A DNA stretch of 64,000 nucleotides. Origin: Trichosporon coremiiforme (lineage: Eukaryota; Basidiomycota; Tremellomycetes; Trichosporonales; Trichosporonaceae). Below the pieces are notes generated by a model. The model saw only the letters and a list, made by a program, of their open reading frames with translations, made no database searches and was not told the origin of the DNA. A program made the position numbers and the translations under genes. Positions 55,263 through 64,000 of this stretch are shown one piece after another. The DNA lies in assembly GCA_039545355.1 (NCBI GenBank), contig BCJJ01000025.1, forward strand, positions 55,505-119,504. The letters run 5' to 3'. Within the stretch, counting starts at the first letter, position 1. Every line of letters begins with the position of its first letter.

Positions 55263-56407
55263 CTAGTAGAAGCTGACAAACGCATAGCCGTCAAGATCGA
55301 AGAACTCGAGTGTCTCAAGCTTCATCGCCTCGTCCCCCCTCCGCTTCCTGTACTCGGGCACGTTCACGACCGCGCAGTCTGTCTCGAGCGCGTCCAGTTT
55401 CTCGTCGAGGTCCATGAGTTCCGGCGCCCGTCGTCGCCTCCGCGCCTCACTGGTGACCTTGCGCCTGCGCTCCTCATTCCCCAGCTGCTCGCTATCCAGT
55501 CTCCATTTCTCGAGGTGTTTCGGCGGCATTGCGCGCGTCTCCGTGCACGAGTACCGGTAGTTGACATCGACGTGGGCCACGCCCGCCCTCGCGCGGCGCA
55601 GCGCTGCTCCAGACGCCGATGTCGTAGCCGGGCCCAACGCGTTCAAAGCCCACCAGCTTGCAATTCACTCCTTGGTGGAGGATCTCGGCCAGGTTGCGCT
55701 GAAACGACAGCTCGTCAAACACGGCCACGCGGCCAGGATCCTCAATCCTACGAAAACGGGGGTGCACGATGGTAAGCTCCTCCACGGTCTCGGGCAGGTT
55801 GGGCAGGAAGGGCCACATCTCCGCGACCGGATTATTTTACCCGTTCATGTTGAGGATGCTGCGCTTGTACGAGGCGGGGATCTGGCGCCGGTCGATGGAC
55901 GAGGGGTCCATGCGCTTCTCGCCGTCGCTCTCGTAGTGATCGTCCTCTGCATTCTCGTCTTCGTCGCCCTATCCTTCCTCCTCGTCATCCGAATCCTCGA
56001 AGTAGTGGTGCTGCATGTTCGCCTCCGTCCCCTCGGGGTCCGAGAAGAGCATAAGCGTCTCCGCCGCAACAGGGACATCCGGCTGAAGCTCTCGGGGTAG
56101 TCCTCCTTGCCGTTGCACATCCTCAGCACCTTCAGGGAACTGATGGTCCTACTGAGAGGAGCGAGGTTCAGGACCGGCAGGAAGAAGCCCTGGATGTCGA
56201 CGACCTGAATCGCTGCGACGACAGTGAGCAGTTGCTCGTTCTCCCAGAAGGTAGGCTGCATGGCGATGGCCGCGATGGGACCGGTGTGGCCCGTGACCTC
56301 GATCGAGTCGAGGGCTTCACAGGCCAAGGCTAGGTGATGCGTGCTGTCAGTCCACCGATGATGCTGTCCCAGAAATGCGCATAGGTCGTAAGCGAGAGCG
56401 CGGGCAT
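55263..56407 (-). pseudogene. F-box-like family, copy 3 (degenerate)
   Basis: Homology starts at ATG 56407 ('YAHFWDSIIG'), then loses about 30 codons of the F-box region. It changes frame into 'HHLALACEALDSIEVTGH' and 'IQVVDIQGFFLPV', and shifts again near 56085. The middle segment 'TVEELTIVHPRFRRIEDPG' lies in another frame, and the tail 'DLDEKLDALETDCAVVNVPE' in a third. At least one internal deletion and three frame changes are needed. It is in the same orientation as its neighbours and lies 205 bp upstream of the copy 2 ATG. Confidence 0.72.
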
Positions 56408-56651
56408 ATCGGGGAAGTGAGAGTGGAGGAAAGTGGAGATGGTCGCGTCTCCAAGCCCCAAGTCATGTATGACGCGTCACGCGACGCATCGCATCGGGTC
56501 TCACCGAGCACCCTGAGCCTCCACCTCCACCCGCACTTCGCGCCCTGACACCCGATCCAACCAACTCCCAACACGTCCACACCTTGCTTCCCCATGTTCC
56601 CACCGTCGTCCAGTGCGCGGCCCAAGGAGAGAAGAGGCAAAAGAGAATCGT

Positions 56652-56743
56652 CGACAAGAGTGAGATTCGAACTCACGCGGGAGAACCCAACCGCTGTCTA
56701 ACAATAGCAAGCGATCGCCTTAAAACCACTCGGCCATCTTGCC
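56652..56743 (-). tRNA. tRNA-Ser(GCT) with a 9-nt intron
   Basis: Minus-strand class II tRNA: acceptor GGCAAGA pairs with TCTTGTC (one G-T), discriminator G; D-stem GCC/GGC; anticodon stem ATCGC/GCGGT; T-arm GTGAG-TTCGAAT-CTCAC. The long variable arm TGGG-TTCT-CCCG is typical of serine tRNAs. The anticodon loop is TT-GCT-A plus A38, with an intron of 9 nt (TTGTTAGAC) after position 37. It sits between F-box-like copies 3 and 4, on the same strand. Confidence 0.88.
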
Positions 56744-56986
56744 GTCGGGAACGCCGTTTCTGGGACGGCTATGGCGACGCTAGCGCGATTGCGCGCGCAG
56801 AGTGCATGCATACTGTCTCCGCTCGGACCGAAGGGCGGTTTGCGGCAATCTGAAGGCCGGCTGCATCTTGAGTAGCGGGAATGGGCGCTGTGAAGCTTCA
56901 CGGGCGGCTGGAGAGATGGGCAGGAAATTTGGCTCACATCATGTAGACTACAAAAGCGGGCGTGGGCAGGCGACAAGCGTCTGCAT

Positions 56987-58643
56987 CTAGAAAGCGACGA
57001 TAGGCTGTCGGCCTCTGCGCCTCTGAGCAAAACTCTGTCTCCGCAGCCCTAATTCGGCGTCCTTGTAAGAGGTGAGCACGTGCAATGCAGCGTCCTCGTC
57101 GCCGACACGCGCTCTATACTCCTGCAGAGAGAGGAACTCGAGACGCTCCATCCGGTCCTGGAGTTTCTCCGCCAGGCTGACGCGCGGCAGCGTGATCTCC
57201 TCCTCTAGATCAGAGTCATCAGAATCGTCAGAGGACGAGGTTGAGGATGGTGACGCATAACAGTACGGGTCGCGCGTGACCTTCTCCTCCGGATCAGAGT
57301 CATCAGAGTCGCCCGAGTCGTCCGAGTCACCCGAATCGTCGGAGTCGCCGGAGTCGCCGAAGTAGTCAGAGGACGAGGTCAAGGACGGTGACCCATGACG
57401 ATACGGGCGCCGCTCGCCCTCTGCTTTCACAGGACGGCCCCAGGCATGACTCCACGCCTTCCTCTGCGCCGCCGCAACGGCCAACCGCCGTTGGTCCTTA
57501 CGCCGCCTCCATTGCTGCTTCCGTTCCTTCGCATACATCTCGTCCACACGCTTTTGATACTCAGCACGCACGGACTGCTTGAACCTGGGGTGACTGCGCG
57601 TGTCGGTGTCGAGCGAGTAGTCGACGTCGCCGAAGACAGTCTCCAGCGTCGACTGCCGCAAGGTATCGCGGATAGCGCCTGCATAGCTCGACTCGATGGT
57701 CTCGGCGCCTACAACGATATACTTGGCCCACGGTGAGCGCATAATGTGCACCAAGTCCCAGGGATCGAAGGCGTCCAGTGGATCATCTTATGACCCGTCG
57801 TGGTCGTCTAGGCTGGCGTACTTGGGAAGAACGATCACGACCTCGCGCACGTAAGGTCCGAGGCTGTATAGGAAATGGAACGAATCGCCGGGGTGAATCG
57901 ACCTGCCTAAGAGATTGACGACGATTCGGGAGACACGTTCCGGTACGTCATGGATACTTAAAGACGTAACTGGTGGGTGTGAATGAGTGTCGAAGATGGG
58001 GGCATGGCGGTGGCTTCGGGGTCGGCCACGGGGCGGAATATTCGTACGTCTTGGTCTCCTCGGCCCCGCCATCGACATAGCTGGGATGCGACTTGTTCGA
58101 CGCTAGTCCCTGAGGGCTAGGAAAGAGAACGGCCGTCCCGGACGGGAAGGGGATGTAAGGAGTGAACGTTCCGTCTTTGGGAATCAGGCGCAGCGTCTTG
58201 AGATGCCGGAAGAGCCTCATCGGATGTACGAAGAAACGCAAGTCATTATAATCCACGCGGAAGTACCCGACAATGTCCATGATACGAGTAAAAGGCGCCA
58301 GTAGATTCTGTCGCTCCCACACGCTCTCCGAGTCCTCCTCCGGAAATGGCTCCAGGACCTGCAGAGCATCGAACGTGCGTCTGATCCCGTGGCTGGACCT
58401 TCGATCCACTGCCCATCCTTCAACCCATCCCCCGCTCTCCACCGTGTCGCCCCAGGGCTTTGGGGCATTCCTGATCGACGGCGGTTCGAGAAGCATCAAA
58501 TGTCGAACCCGACGGTCGACGGCTTGACAGTGCGCGCGGCTCACTAGCCGCACCTCCCGGATAACCTGGAAGCAGGCGTGCTCAAGAATCTCGTCCCACA
58601 AGTGGGGAAAGTTCTCGTAGGAGAACGAGATGCGTGCCGGCAT
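56987..58643 (-). pseudogene. F-box-like family, copy 4 (frameshift and stop)
   Basis: From ATG 58643 the frame encodes 'ISFSYENFPHLWDEILEHAC', 'FTRIMDIVGYF' and 'TPYIPFPSGTAVLFPSPQG', then runs out after about 58,000. Homology resumes in the -1/+2 frame ('VPERVSRIVVNLLG', 'VREVVIVLPKYASLDD'), meets an in-frame TAA at 57788-57790, and continues to 'VFGDVDYSLDTD'. An Asp/Ser-rich repeat tract follows ('GDSDDSGDSDDS'), then the C-terminal 'LAEKLQDRMERLEFLSLQEY', ending at 56987. One frameshift and one nonsense codon point to a recent pseudogene. An unrecognised intron covering both defects is possible but lacks good splice signals. Confidence 0.65.
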
Positions 58644-58933
58644 GGGGAGGAAGCGAGAAGGGCGTGTGGTGTTGTTGTTGTTAAGGAGGAGAAGGTCGTT
58701 AAGTTTGGGTGAAACGGATGGTTGCAGAAAAACAAGAGCAGGCGCGTGCAATTCGGTATATGAAGTTCATAGCATTGGTCTCAGTCAAGGACCGTGCGGT
58801 GGACCCTTGCAAGAGCTGGCGTCGTGTTCTTGCACCAGCAGCAGATGGCGTGTCCAAGGCTGCAGTGCGCTTGGGTGCATGCCTGGGTGTAGCTGGCGTT
58901 GCATACACCAGCCATCTCCTTGCGCACTGGCCC

Positions 58934-59350
58934 TCACTGCACGCTCGGGTGCTGCATCAAGTGCAGTGTGGCAGCCTCTTCCCCGACATGTTTCCTACAC
59001 TCCTCAACAGTGACGAACTCAAGGCGGGCGAGCCAATCGTCGATCTTCTGCTGCAGGTTTATGGTCGCCTCGCGGGGTGCCGGAAGATTCAGAGTACCTG
59101 CCCAGAGTACCATATCTTGTCGCAGAGCGCGGGTCCGCGAAACTACTGGGCTGCGACGCCAGGAGCTCATGCCGCGAGCCAGATCGTCGTCGATGGAATA
59201 GTCTACGTCGAGGTGCGGCTCGTGGCCGGTAAGAACCTTGAGCGCCTCCCGAACATTGTACGCAAAGTTGGCACCCTCAACGCACCTAGTTTGGGAGATC
59301 GTGATCGGGACCACCAGTAACTGCAGGAATCCCCGACCCGCTCTCCGGAC
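58934..59350 (-). pseudogene. F-box-like family, copy 5 (3' fragment)
   Basis: Only the C-terminal third is present: a strand like the 'VRE.VIV.P' block, 'LDVDYSIDDDLARGM' and 'LQQKIDDWLARLEFVTVEEC', ending at 58934. The upstream part is missing, and copy 6 stops only about 90 bp away. This suggests unequal crossing-over or deletion between neighbouring copies. Confidence 0.68.
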
Positions 59351-59438
59351 CACCGCCGTACTGGTCCTAGAAGTCAACGAGATGCTCAGCCTCCGCCTCC
59401 ACCGCCTTGATATGCTCCCTGGTCTCCTTGTCGACCCC

Positions 59439-60902
59439 CTAATCCTCGTTCCCGAGACGCCTGCGCGCAAGAGTCCGATAGTCCTCCGATCTTCCGTACT
59501 CCTCGACCTCGAGCGCAGCCGTCTCCATCCCCACACGCTTGATGTATTCTGGCATTGTAATGAGCTCGATGCGGCGCATGATACTGTCAACCTTCTCCTT
59601 CAGGGACATGAGGGGCGGCTCCTCCTTCGGGGTCAGGTCGGGCACAAGCCTAATGCGCTTGACACGCGGTCTTGGGCTTCCATCATCGCTCTCGCGGTCG
59701 CTGCCTTCACTCTCGTCGCTGTCCACAACGACTCGCACGTGCCTCGCCTGCTGCACGTCCTGGAGCGCGAACTCGCGCGCCTGCCTCGGCATAGAGAGTG
59801 TGATCTCGTCATCGATCGCGTAGTCGACATCGAAATAGAGCGTCGTTGTGACTTGCGAATAGAGCGTTTCGTGGAACTGGTGCACACACGCCTCGCCAGC
59901 ACGCTCGAAACCCACGATCGTGACGCGCAAGTCGTTCTCCCCTAGCGTGCCGAGGAGGTCGAGGATATTCATCGGGAACGCGACCGAGGGCGCGCTCATT
60001 GTGAAGCGGCTCTGTGGAATCGTGCCCTCGTCCGTCACCCGCTTGAACTGCGGCACAACAATGACGAGCTCCTCCACGTGTGGTGGCAGGTGGAGCAGGT
60101 ACGGATACATTGGCGCAATCGGTTGCACGAGCCCGTTCATGTTCAGCACGATCTTGCGGCACATTTCGGGCAGGTCGTGCAGGACCGCTTTTGGAGGTAC
60201 CAGCGGCCGGCCCTTCGGAGGCTCCTCCCAGTCTGGGTCCCAGTCCTCACCCTCGTCCCACTCATCACCCTCGTCTGCGTTGTACTCCCCGTTGTGGTTA
60301 TCGTGGTCGTCGTGTTCGTCATCATCATGATGGCCGTCGGCATTGTCGTCATCGCCCTCATCGTGATCCTCCTCGGGCATCGGCCACGGGTGGTCCTCGT
60401 TCTCGTCCTGAAACCACCAGTGCTCGAACACGCCCTCCAGACCCGTCTGGTTCATGAACAGCACGAGCTTCTCAGCCGCGAACGGGATATACGGCGTGTA
60501 TGTGTCGGGATGCTCGATGCCAGTCGTGAATCGTAGAACTTCGAGATTCGGGAACAGGGGAGCAAGCTGCATCATATCGACACAAGGAATGATGTACCCG
60601 CGGATATCGATGACTCGGACATGCTTCATGAGGTCTGGGGGCGGTGTCCGCGGCCAGTTTTGCTGGTCCCAGGCCTTGGGGCTGAGCTCGAAGCAGCCCG
60701 GGATGCGGTGCTTGGGTGTGATCACGTCGACGGCTTCGAGCCCGCCATGATCCAGTACGATATGCCTGACGAGTTGGCGGTCGATGATGGCGCAGAGCCT
60801 CTTGGATACACGGCGAAGGGTCAGCTTCGCTTCCCAGCATGTCTGTGCGAGAATGTCGTCCCAAAGATTAGGGAAGTTGTCGTAGCTGAACGAGACCGCC
60901 AT
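59439..60902 (-). CDS. F-box-like family protein, copy 6 (intact)
   Basis: A single exon of 487 aa from ATG 60902 ('MAVSFSYDNFPNLWDDILAQ'). Family blocks: 'LRRVSKRLCAIIDRQLVRHI', 'VRVIDIRGYIIP', 'YTPYIPFAAEKLVLFMNQTG', 'EMCRKIVLNMNG', 'HVEELVIVVPQFKRV', 'DVDYAIDDEI' and 'LKEKVDSIMRRIELITMPEY'. An Asp/His/Glu-rich insert (about residues 175-225) sits in the middle, and a second acidic linker precedes the C-terminal helix. Acidic inserts lie at different places in different copies, so they were probably gained independently. It is the upstream-most member of the array. Confidence 0.78.
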   Translation of the reverse strand: MAVSFSYDNFPNLWDDILAQTCWEAKLTLRRVSKRLCAIIDRQLVRHIVLDHGGLEAVDVITPKHRIPGCFELSPKAWDQQNWPRTPPPDLMKHVRVIDIRGYIIPCVDMMQLAPLFPNLEVLRFTTGIEHPDTYTPYIPFAAEKLVLFMNQTGLEGVFEHWWFQDENEDHPWPMPEEDHDEGDDDNADGHHDDDEHDDHDNHNGEYNADEGDEWDEGEDWDPDWEEPPKGRPLVPPKAVLHDLPEMCRKIVLNMNGLVQPIAPMYPYLLHLPPHVEELVIVVPQFKRVTDEGTIPQSRFTMSAPSVAFPMNILDLLGTLGENDLRVTIVGFERAGEACVHQFHETLYSQVTTTLYFDVDYAIDDEITLSMPRQAREFALQDVQQARHVRVVVDSDESEGSDRESDDGSPRPRVKRIRLVPDLTPKEEPPLMSLKEKVDSIMRRIELITMPEYIKRVGMETAALEVEEYGRSEDYRTLARRRLGNED

Positions 60903-61245
60903 GGTGGGTCGTCTGCTCGCAGCTACTGCGCCGATATGCTAATGCTGAGAATGATGTCTCTACACCGACTTGTTATTGTTGATGATGGGATGTCGAGATG
61001 CGGCGAGGACAAGAAGGCAGACTGGCTGCCTCCGAAGGCGGAGAGCTTGCGATCTCCGTTGACATAGGCGTGCCGAGCTGTGGAGACAGTCCTGCTCCCT
61101 ACATTGCATGTTTGGGCTGCTTAGATGGAGATGAAGGCTCAGCTACAGCTGGTCCTCATGTACAACTGGTACGTGTCGCAGGACAGTATGCTTAGGCAGA
61201 ACCATCGCTCGGCTAATGATACGACGTCGGATATGACCAGCCGGT
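60903..61245. other. intergenic, upstream of F-box-like copy 6
   Basis: 343 bp; the promoter of copy 6 (minus). No other feature recognised. Confidence 0.4.
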
Positions 61246-61803
61246 TCAGAAAAGATCACCAGGCGCCTCCGCAAGGTACTCGAAGAGGTCGAGCGCCGGC
61301 CGGGTTCCATCGCCGGTTCGTAAACTTTCGCGTCGAGGGAACCCAGGTCCGTATAACCTTTCCTCCCTCTCCTTGATCGCCTTCGGATCGTTCAGATCGC
61401 GCACGCACTCAAGGCGGTTCTTCTCGACACCGACCGAGTCGCGGTACTGCTTCGATGTCTTGAAGCGGGACCATGACTGCGTCAATAACCGCGCCGCCAT
61501 GTCGATCGCCTCTTGCGGGAAGAGGACTATGCCCTCGTAGACGCCGTTCAGGATGCTGATCGCAGCGCGGGCGACTGTCGGATGATCGGTGGCGTAGCCT
61601 GCGAGCGAGCCAGAGGAGATCTGCCGAAACCCCCAGGGGACGACAATCAGGCGCGAGATGAAGCAGCAGGAGGCGCGCCCGATCAAGAGATTCCCCGACT
61701 TCACCGTCGCCCCCGAAATCGAGAACTCGGCAGAGATACTCGAAGAGTATCTCGCCGAGAACGGTCTCTTTTGAACCTGTATCTGTATTGATGAACATGT
61801 CAT
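61246..61803 (-). CDS. unrecognised open frame, 185 codons
   Basis: The second half looks protein-like and helical: 'AARLLTQSWSRFKTSKQYRD', 'KNRLECVRDLNDPKAIKERE', 'PALDLFEYLAEAPGDLF'. The first 30 residues are Ser/Ile-rich and may be noncoding or part of a missing exon. I cannot assign a family. It lies just 3' of the disrupted monooxygenase, in the same orientation, and might be the tail of another damaged gene. Confidence 0.35.
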   Translation of the reverse strand: MTCSSIQIQVQKRPFSARYSSSISAEFSISGATVKSGNLLIGRASCCFISRLIVVPWGFRQISSGSLAGYATDHPTVARAAISILNGVYEGIVLFPQEAIDMAARLLTQSWSRFKTSKQYRDSVGVEKNRLECVRDLNDPKAIKEREERLYGPGFPRRESLRTGDGTRPALDLFEYLAEAPGDLF

Positions 61804-61985
61804 GGCATGACAGCGGGAAGCCTGGTGCTGGCTTTGCGTCGGAAGTAGAGATAAGAGCTCGGACTAACTGAACTCAGGAAACTGCATGAAAACCTAATTG
61901 CAACGTCTCTTATCTCGGCTCACTCTGTCGCTTCTGATACGCTCACACCCCATGCTCTCGGGCCCACTAACCCCTTCGTCCCACA

Positions 61986-62790
61986 TCAGTTCGCGAGGAT
62001 CTTCGTATTCTAGGACAGTGTCAGCGATCGGCGTTTCGTACTTCATTGCGGCCGTAAGTGCCCGTGAGAACATAAGACAGCGCCGCGGGTGATGCCCGAG
62101 CGGGGGGGGGATTGGTAACTCACTCCGTGATAGCTCCTGAGCTCAGGGTAGTAGAACGCGGCGTCGAGTTCTGGGCCGATGTGTCCGTTACCCAGCCAGG
62201 CCATTGTGTGGTCATACCCCTCGGCGCGCTGCAGATCGAAGTCCTCCCACCGTGGCTTGCGTAATGCGACGAACGCATGCTGCGACGAGCCAGGCCACAG
62301 CGTGCGGATCTTCGCGGCACCCGTTTGGCCGTTCTTATACCATGATTTGCCTGCTGTTAGCTCATTATGCCGACATAGAGCAAGGTCCCATTCAGCGGCG
62401 CAAACTTTGCGCCTCCTGAATTAATTTTGGGGAGGGAGAACCGGGATCATCAAGCGAGCGGCCTGGCAAAGTGGAGCGGGTGGGGCCTGTCAGGAGGAGA
62501 GAGGAGACTCACAGTTCGTCGTGAAGACGGTACGCCCGAAATAGTCGTCCGTGTACTTCATGAACGACTTGACCGCCTCGTCCTTGACAGTGATCGACTT
62601 GTATCCCTCAGTCTGGCACTTGGCAATGGCCTGCAGAGCGTACTTCGTCATCGCCTCCGAGAGCATGAGGAGATTGCCTGATCCGACCCCACTCTGGGCG
62701 CCAAGAATCTGGAAGCTACGTTCATCAGCATGCACCTCACCCCTTGTGAACTCACAAGTTGGGCATTTTCGGCACCATGATAGACAGATA
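61986..62790 (-). pseudogene. Baeyer-Villiger-type flavin monooxygenase, 3' part, cut by a transposon
   Basis: Exons (minus) 62790-62756, 62715-62513, 62350-62124 and 62009-61986 restore a continuous C-terminal region. It reads 'YLSIMVPKMPNLFQILGAQS', then 'AMTKYALQAIAKCQTEGY', 'CKSWYKNGQTG' and 'LWPGSSQHAFVALRKPRWED', and ends 'TKILAN'. This matches the C-terminal third of fungal BVMO/FMO-type enzymes, which use FAD and NADPH to insert oxygen into ketones. The FAD and NADPH Rossmann motifs would be upstream. Coding homology ends exactly at a TA dinucleotide (62789-62790) followed by the CAGTGG end of a Tc1/mariner element, so the gene is interrupted. The final exons depend on introns of 40, 162 and 114 bp. 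Confidence 0.75.
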
Positions 62791-64000
62791 CAGTGGTGGT
62801 TTTTAGTTTCCGGACACCCCCCCTCCGTGCGCGACTCGTCGTGACACATCAACCACGGTTGCTATTGTTGCATGCAGCATATCGGAAGAAAGCTGAGACA
62901 CAGGGCTATTGGCATGTATAACTTTCGAATGCATAGCTACTTGAATGTGTTGTCTCCAGCGTGTTCTATGACAAGTGGAATTCTGTCAAACATCGTCAGG
63001 ATGCAGTTATTGATCTCCTTCTGTGGTATCTCTCTCCAGAGCATCTGAGCGCGCTTGATCATCCTTGGGATGCTATCCTTTTGAGGTCTGGTGCCGTAGA
63101 CCCTGCGCTTGAGCGTGGCCCACTCATGTTCAATGGGGTTGAGATCAGGAGAGTTGGCAGGATGAGGAAGACTGACCATGTTGTGGCGCTTTTTTGTCTT
63201 GTTGCAGAGAGGTGTGTGGTGCAACCTGGCGCCGTCCTCGAGAATAGAGACACTGCCATAGCCCCTCCAGTTGGCCTTGACTCTTCCATGCGCTCTGCGC
63301 AGCTCCTGGCTTAAGATCAGTTCGTTGTAGTCGAACTGGTCCATTCCTTTGCGCTTGTATCGCTTCTTGCCATTCTTATCCTAGTAGGGGATCATAGGGG
63401 TGGGGATGTAGACGAGTTCAGAGCGTCCATTCCACCAGATAGCTGCCCAGAACATCGCACCCTGTGATCCAGGAGGCCTTGCAATGCGTCTAAAGCGCTT
63501 TGGGCAGCGCTGGCCTTGTTTGCCAGTCCACCAGCCGCTCATGGAGCCGTCCAATGTAATGAAGGTCTCATCTGAGTAGATGACACTCTTCCAGTCGAGT
63601 TTCTGATGGTCCAGGGCGTATTTGAGGCGAGCAGCCTTCTGCTTGTCGGTCAGATAGGGCACTCTGGGTTGCCTGTAGCGCTTGAGCTTCTTCTTCTTCA
63701 TTGCCAAGCGCACAGAGGAGCGAGAGGGTGAGACAGAGCTGTTGGCCTTCTCCTGGAGGAGTGTGGCAATCTTTCTAGGTGATGCCCCGGGGTCTCTCTT
63801 CGCCAGGGTGACCACTTTCTGCATGAAACTCGGCGTAGAGACTGTTCTGGGTCTGCCTGATCGAGGTAGATCGCGTGTGGAGCCAGTCCTTTCGTATTTG
63901 GCTACAAGATCGCTGATTGAACTTCTAGGTACTTTGAAGTGGCGATGTGCAGCCCTGATGCCATGGAGTTGGGCATAGTTGACAATTGCACCGCGTTTTG
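62791..64000 (-). mobile_element. Tc1/mariner-type DNA transposon (runs past window end)
   Basis: The element begins CAGTGGTGGTTTTTAG right after a TA, the form of Tc1/mariner terminal inverted repeats and their TA target site. It carries a transposase on the minus strand. The other terminal repeat and second TA lie beyond base 64000. The insertion interrupts the monooxygenase gene. Confidence 0.8.
62937..64000 (-). pseudogene. Tc1/mariner DD34E transposase, one in-frame stop, 5' end outside window
   Basis: The frame is open from the window edge. An N-terminal HTH region ('HGIRAAHRHFKVPRSSISDL') is followed by a GRPR-like linker ('RSGRPRTVS'). The catalytic core has 'VIYSDETFITLDG' (first Asp), 'LEDGARLHHTPL' (second Asp) and 'NSPDLNPIEHEWATLK' (Glu), with 34 residues between the last two, hence DD34E. 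A TAG at 63381-63383 separates the first two blocks; the frame is otherwise continuous to the stop at 62937. One nonsense codon in an otherwise well-kept frame suggests a recently inactivated copy. Confidence 0.82.

Noticed and set aside
57780..58100. intron that would rescue F-box-like copy 4
   Set aside because: No GTRNGT donor and CTNAC...AG acceptor combination removes both the frame change and the TAA while keeping conserved blocks.
1..64000. CRISPR array, bacterial operon or phage features
   Set aside because: The genes have spliceosomal introns and fungal families. The short tandem repeats are not spaced arrays.

Overview
The window looks like nuclear DNA of a basidiomycetous yeast, probably Tremellomycetes and plausibly Trichosporonales (inference). 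It is GC-rich. Most protein genes are split by very short introns (32-40 bp, GTRNGT...CTNAC...AG). The protein families are fungal: Zn2Cys6 regulators, a siderophore-type MFS permease, a Dit1-type isocyanide synthase, a Cep57/Ppc89-like centrosomal protein, and GPI-anchored cell-wall proteins. I rebuilt exon structures by hand from splice signals, reading-frame continuity and family motifs, and each spliced total was checked to be a multiple of three.

Left part (1-10.4 kb): an apparent secondary-metabolite locus. It holds the 3' end of a SAM methyltransferase, an isocyanide synthase (PvcA/Dit1 family), a UDP-glycosyltransferase with a plant-like PSPG box, a Cys-rich GPI protein, a siderophore-iron-transporter-type permease and a CYP56/Dit2-like P450. 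A SRPBCC-fold protein lies just beyond. Between 3.6 and 5.5 kb there are four perfect copies of the 9-mer ATCWGATAA, the motif described for fungal iron-responsive GATA repressors; three lie in the divergent promoter shared by the GPI protein and the permease. I read the locus as a candidate iron-regulated isocyanide (metallophore-like) cluster.

Middle (11-42 kb): a DHA1 drug-type MFS, a small secreted protein, a Ser/Pro-rich putative GPI protein, two Zn2Cys6 regulators, an intron-containing tRNA-Phe, a copia-type gag/protease remnant with a mutated protease site, a centrosomal coiled-coil protein, a third Zn2Cys6 regulator, a sugar-porter MFS and a Jen1-type carboxylate transporter. Two of the three regulators share an unusual 25-nt micro-exon encoding half of the zinc cluster.

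Right part (43-64 kb): gene-family birth and death. One intact BTB-type gene, two adjacent decayed BTB copies and two dispersed fragments are present, with a LYC1-like acetyltransferase and a UBA-like protein among them. Then a same-strand array of six F-box-like paralogues follows (three intact, two pseudogenes, one 3' fragment), interrupted by an intron-containing tRNA-Ser. The window ends in a Baeyer-Villiger-type monooxygenase gene cut by a Tc1/mariner element whose far end is outside the window.
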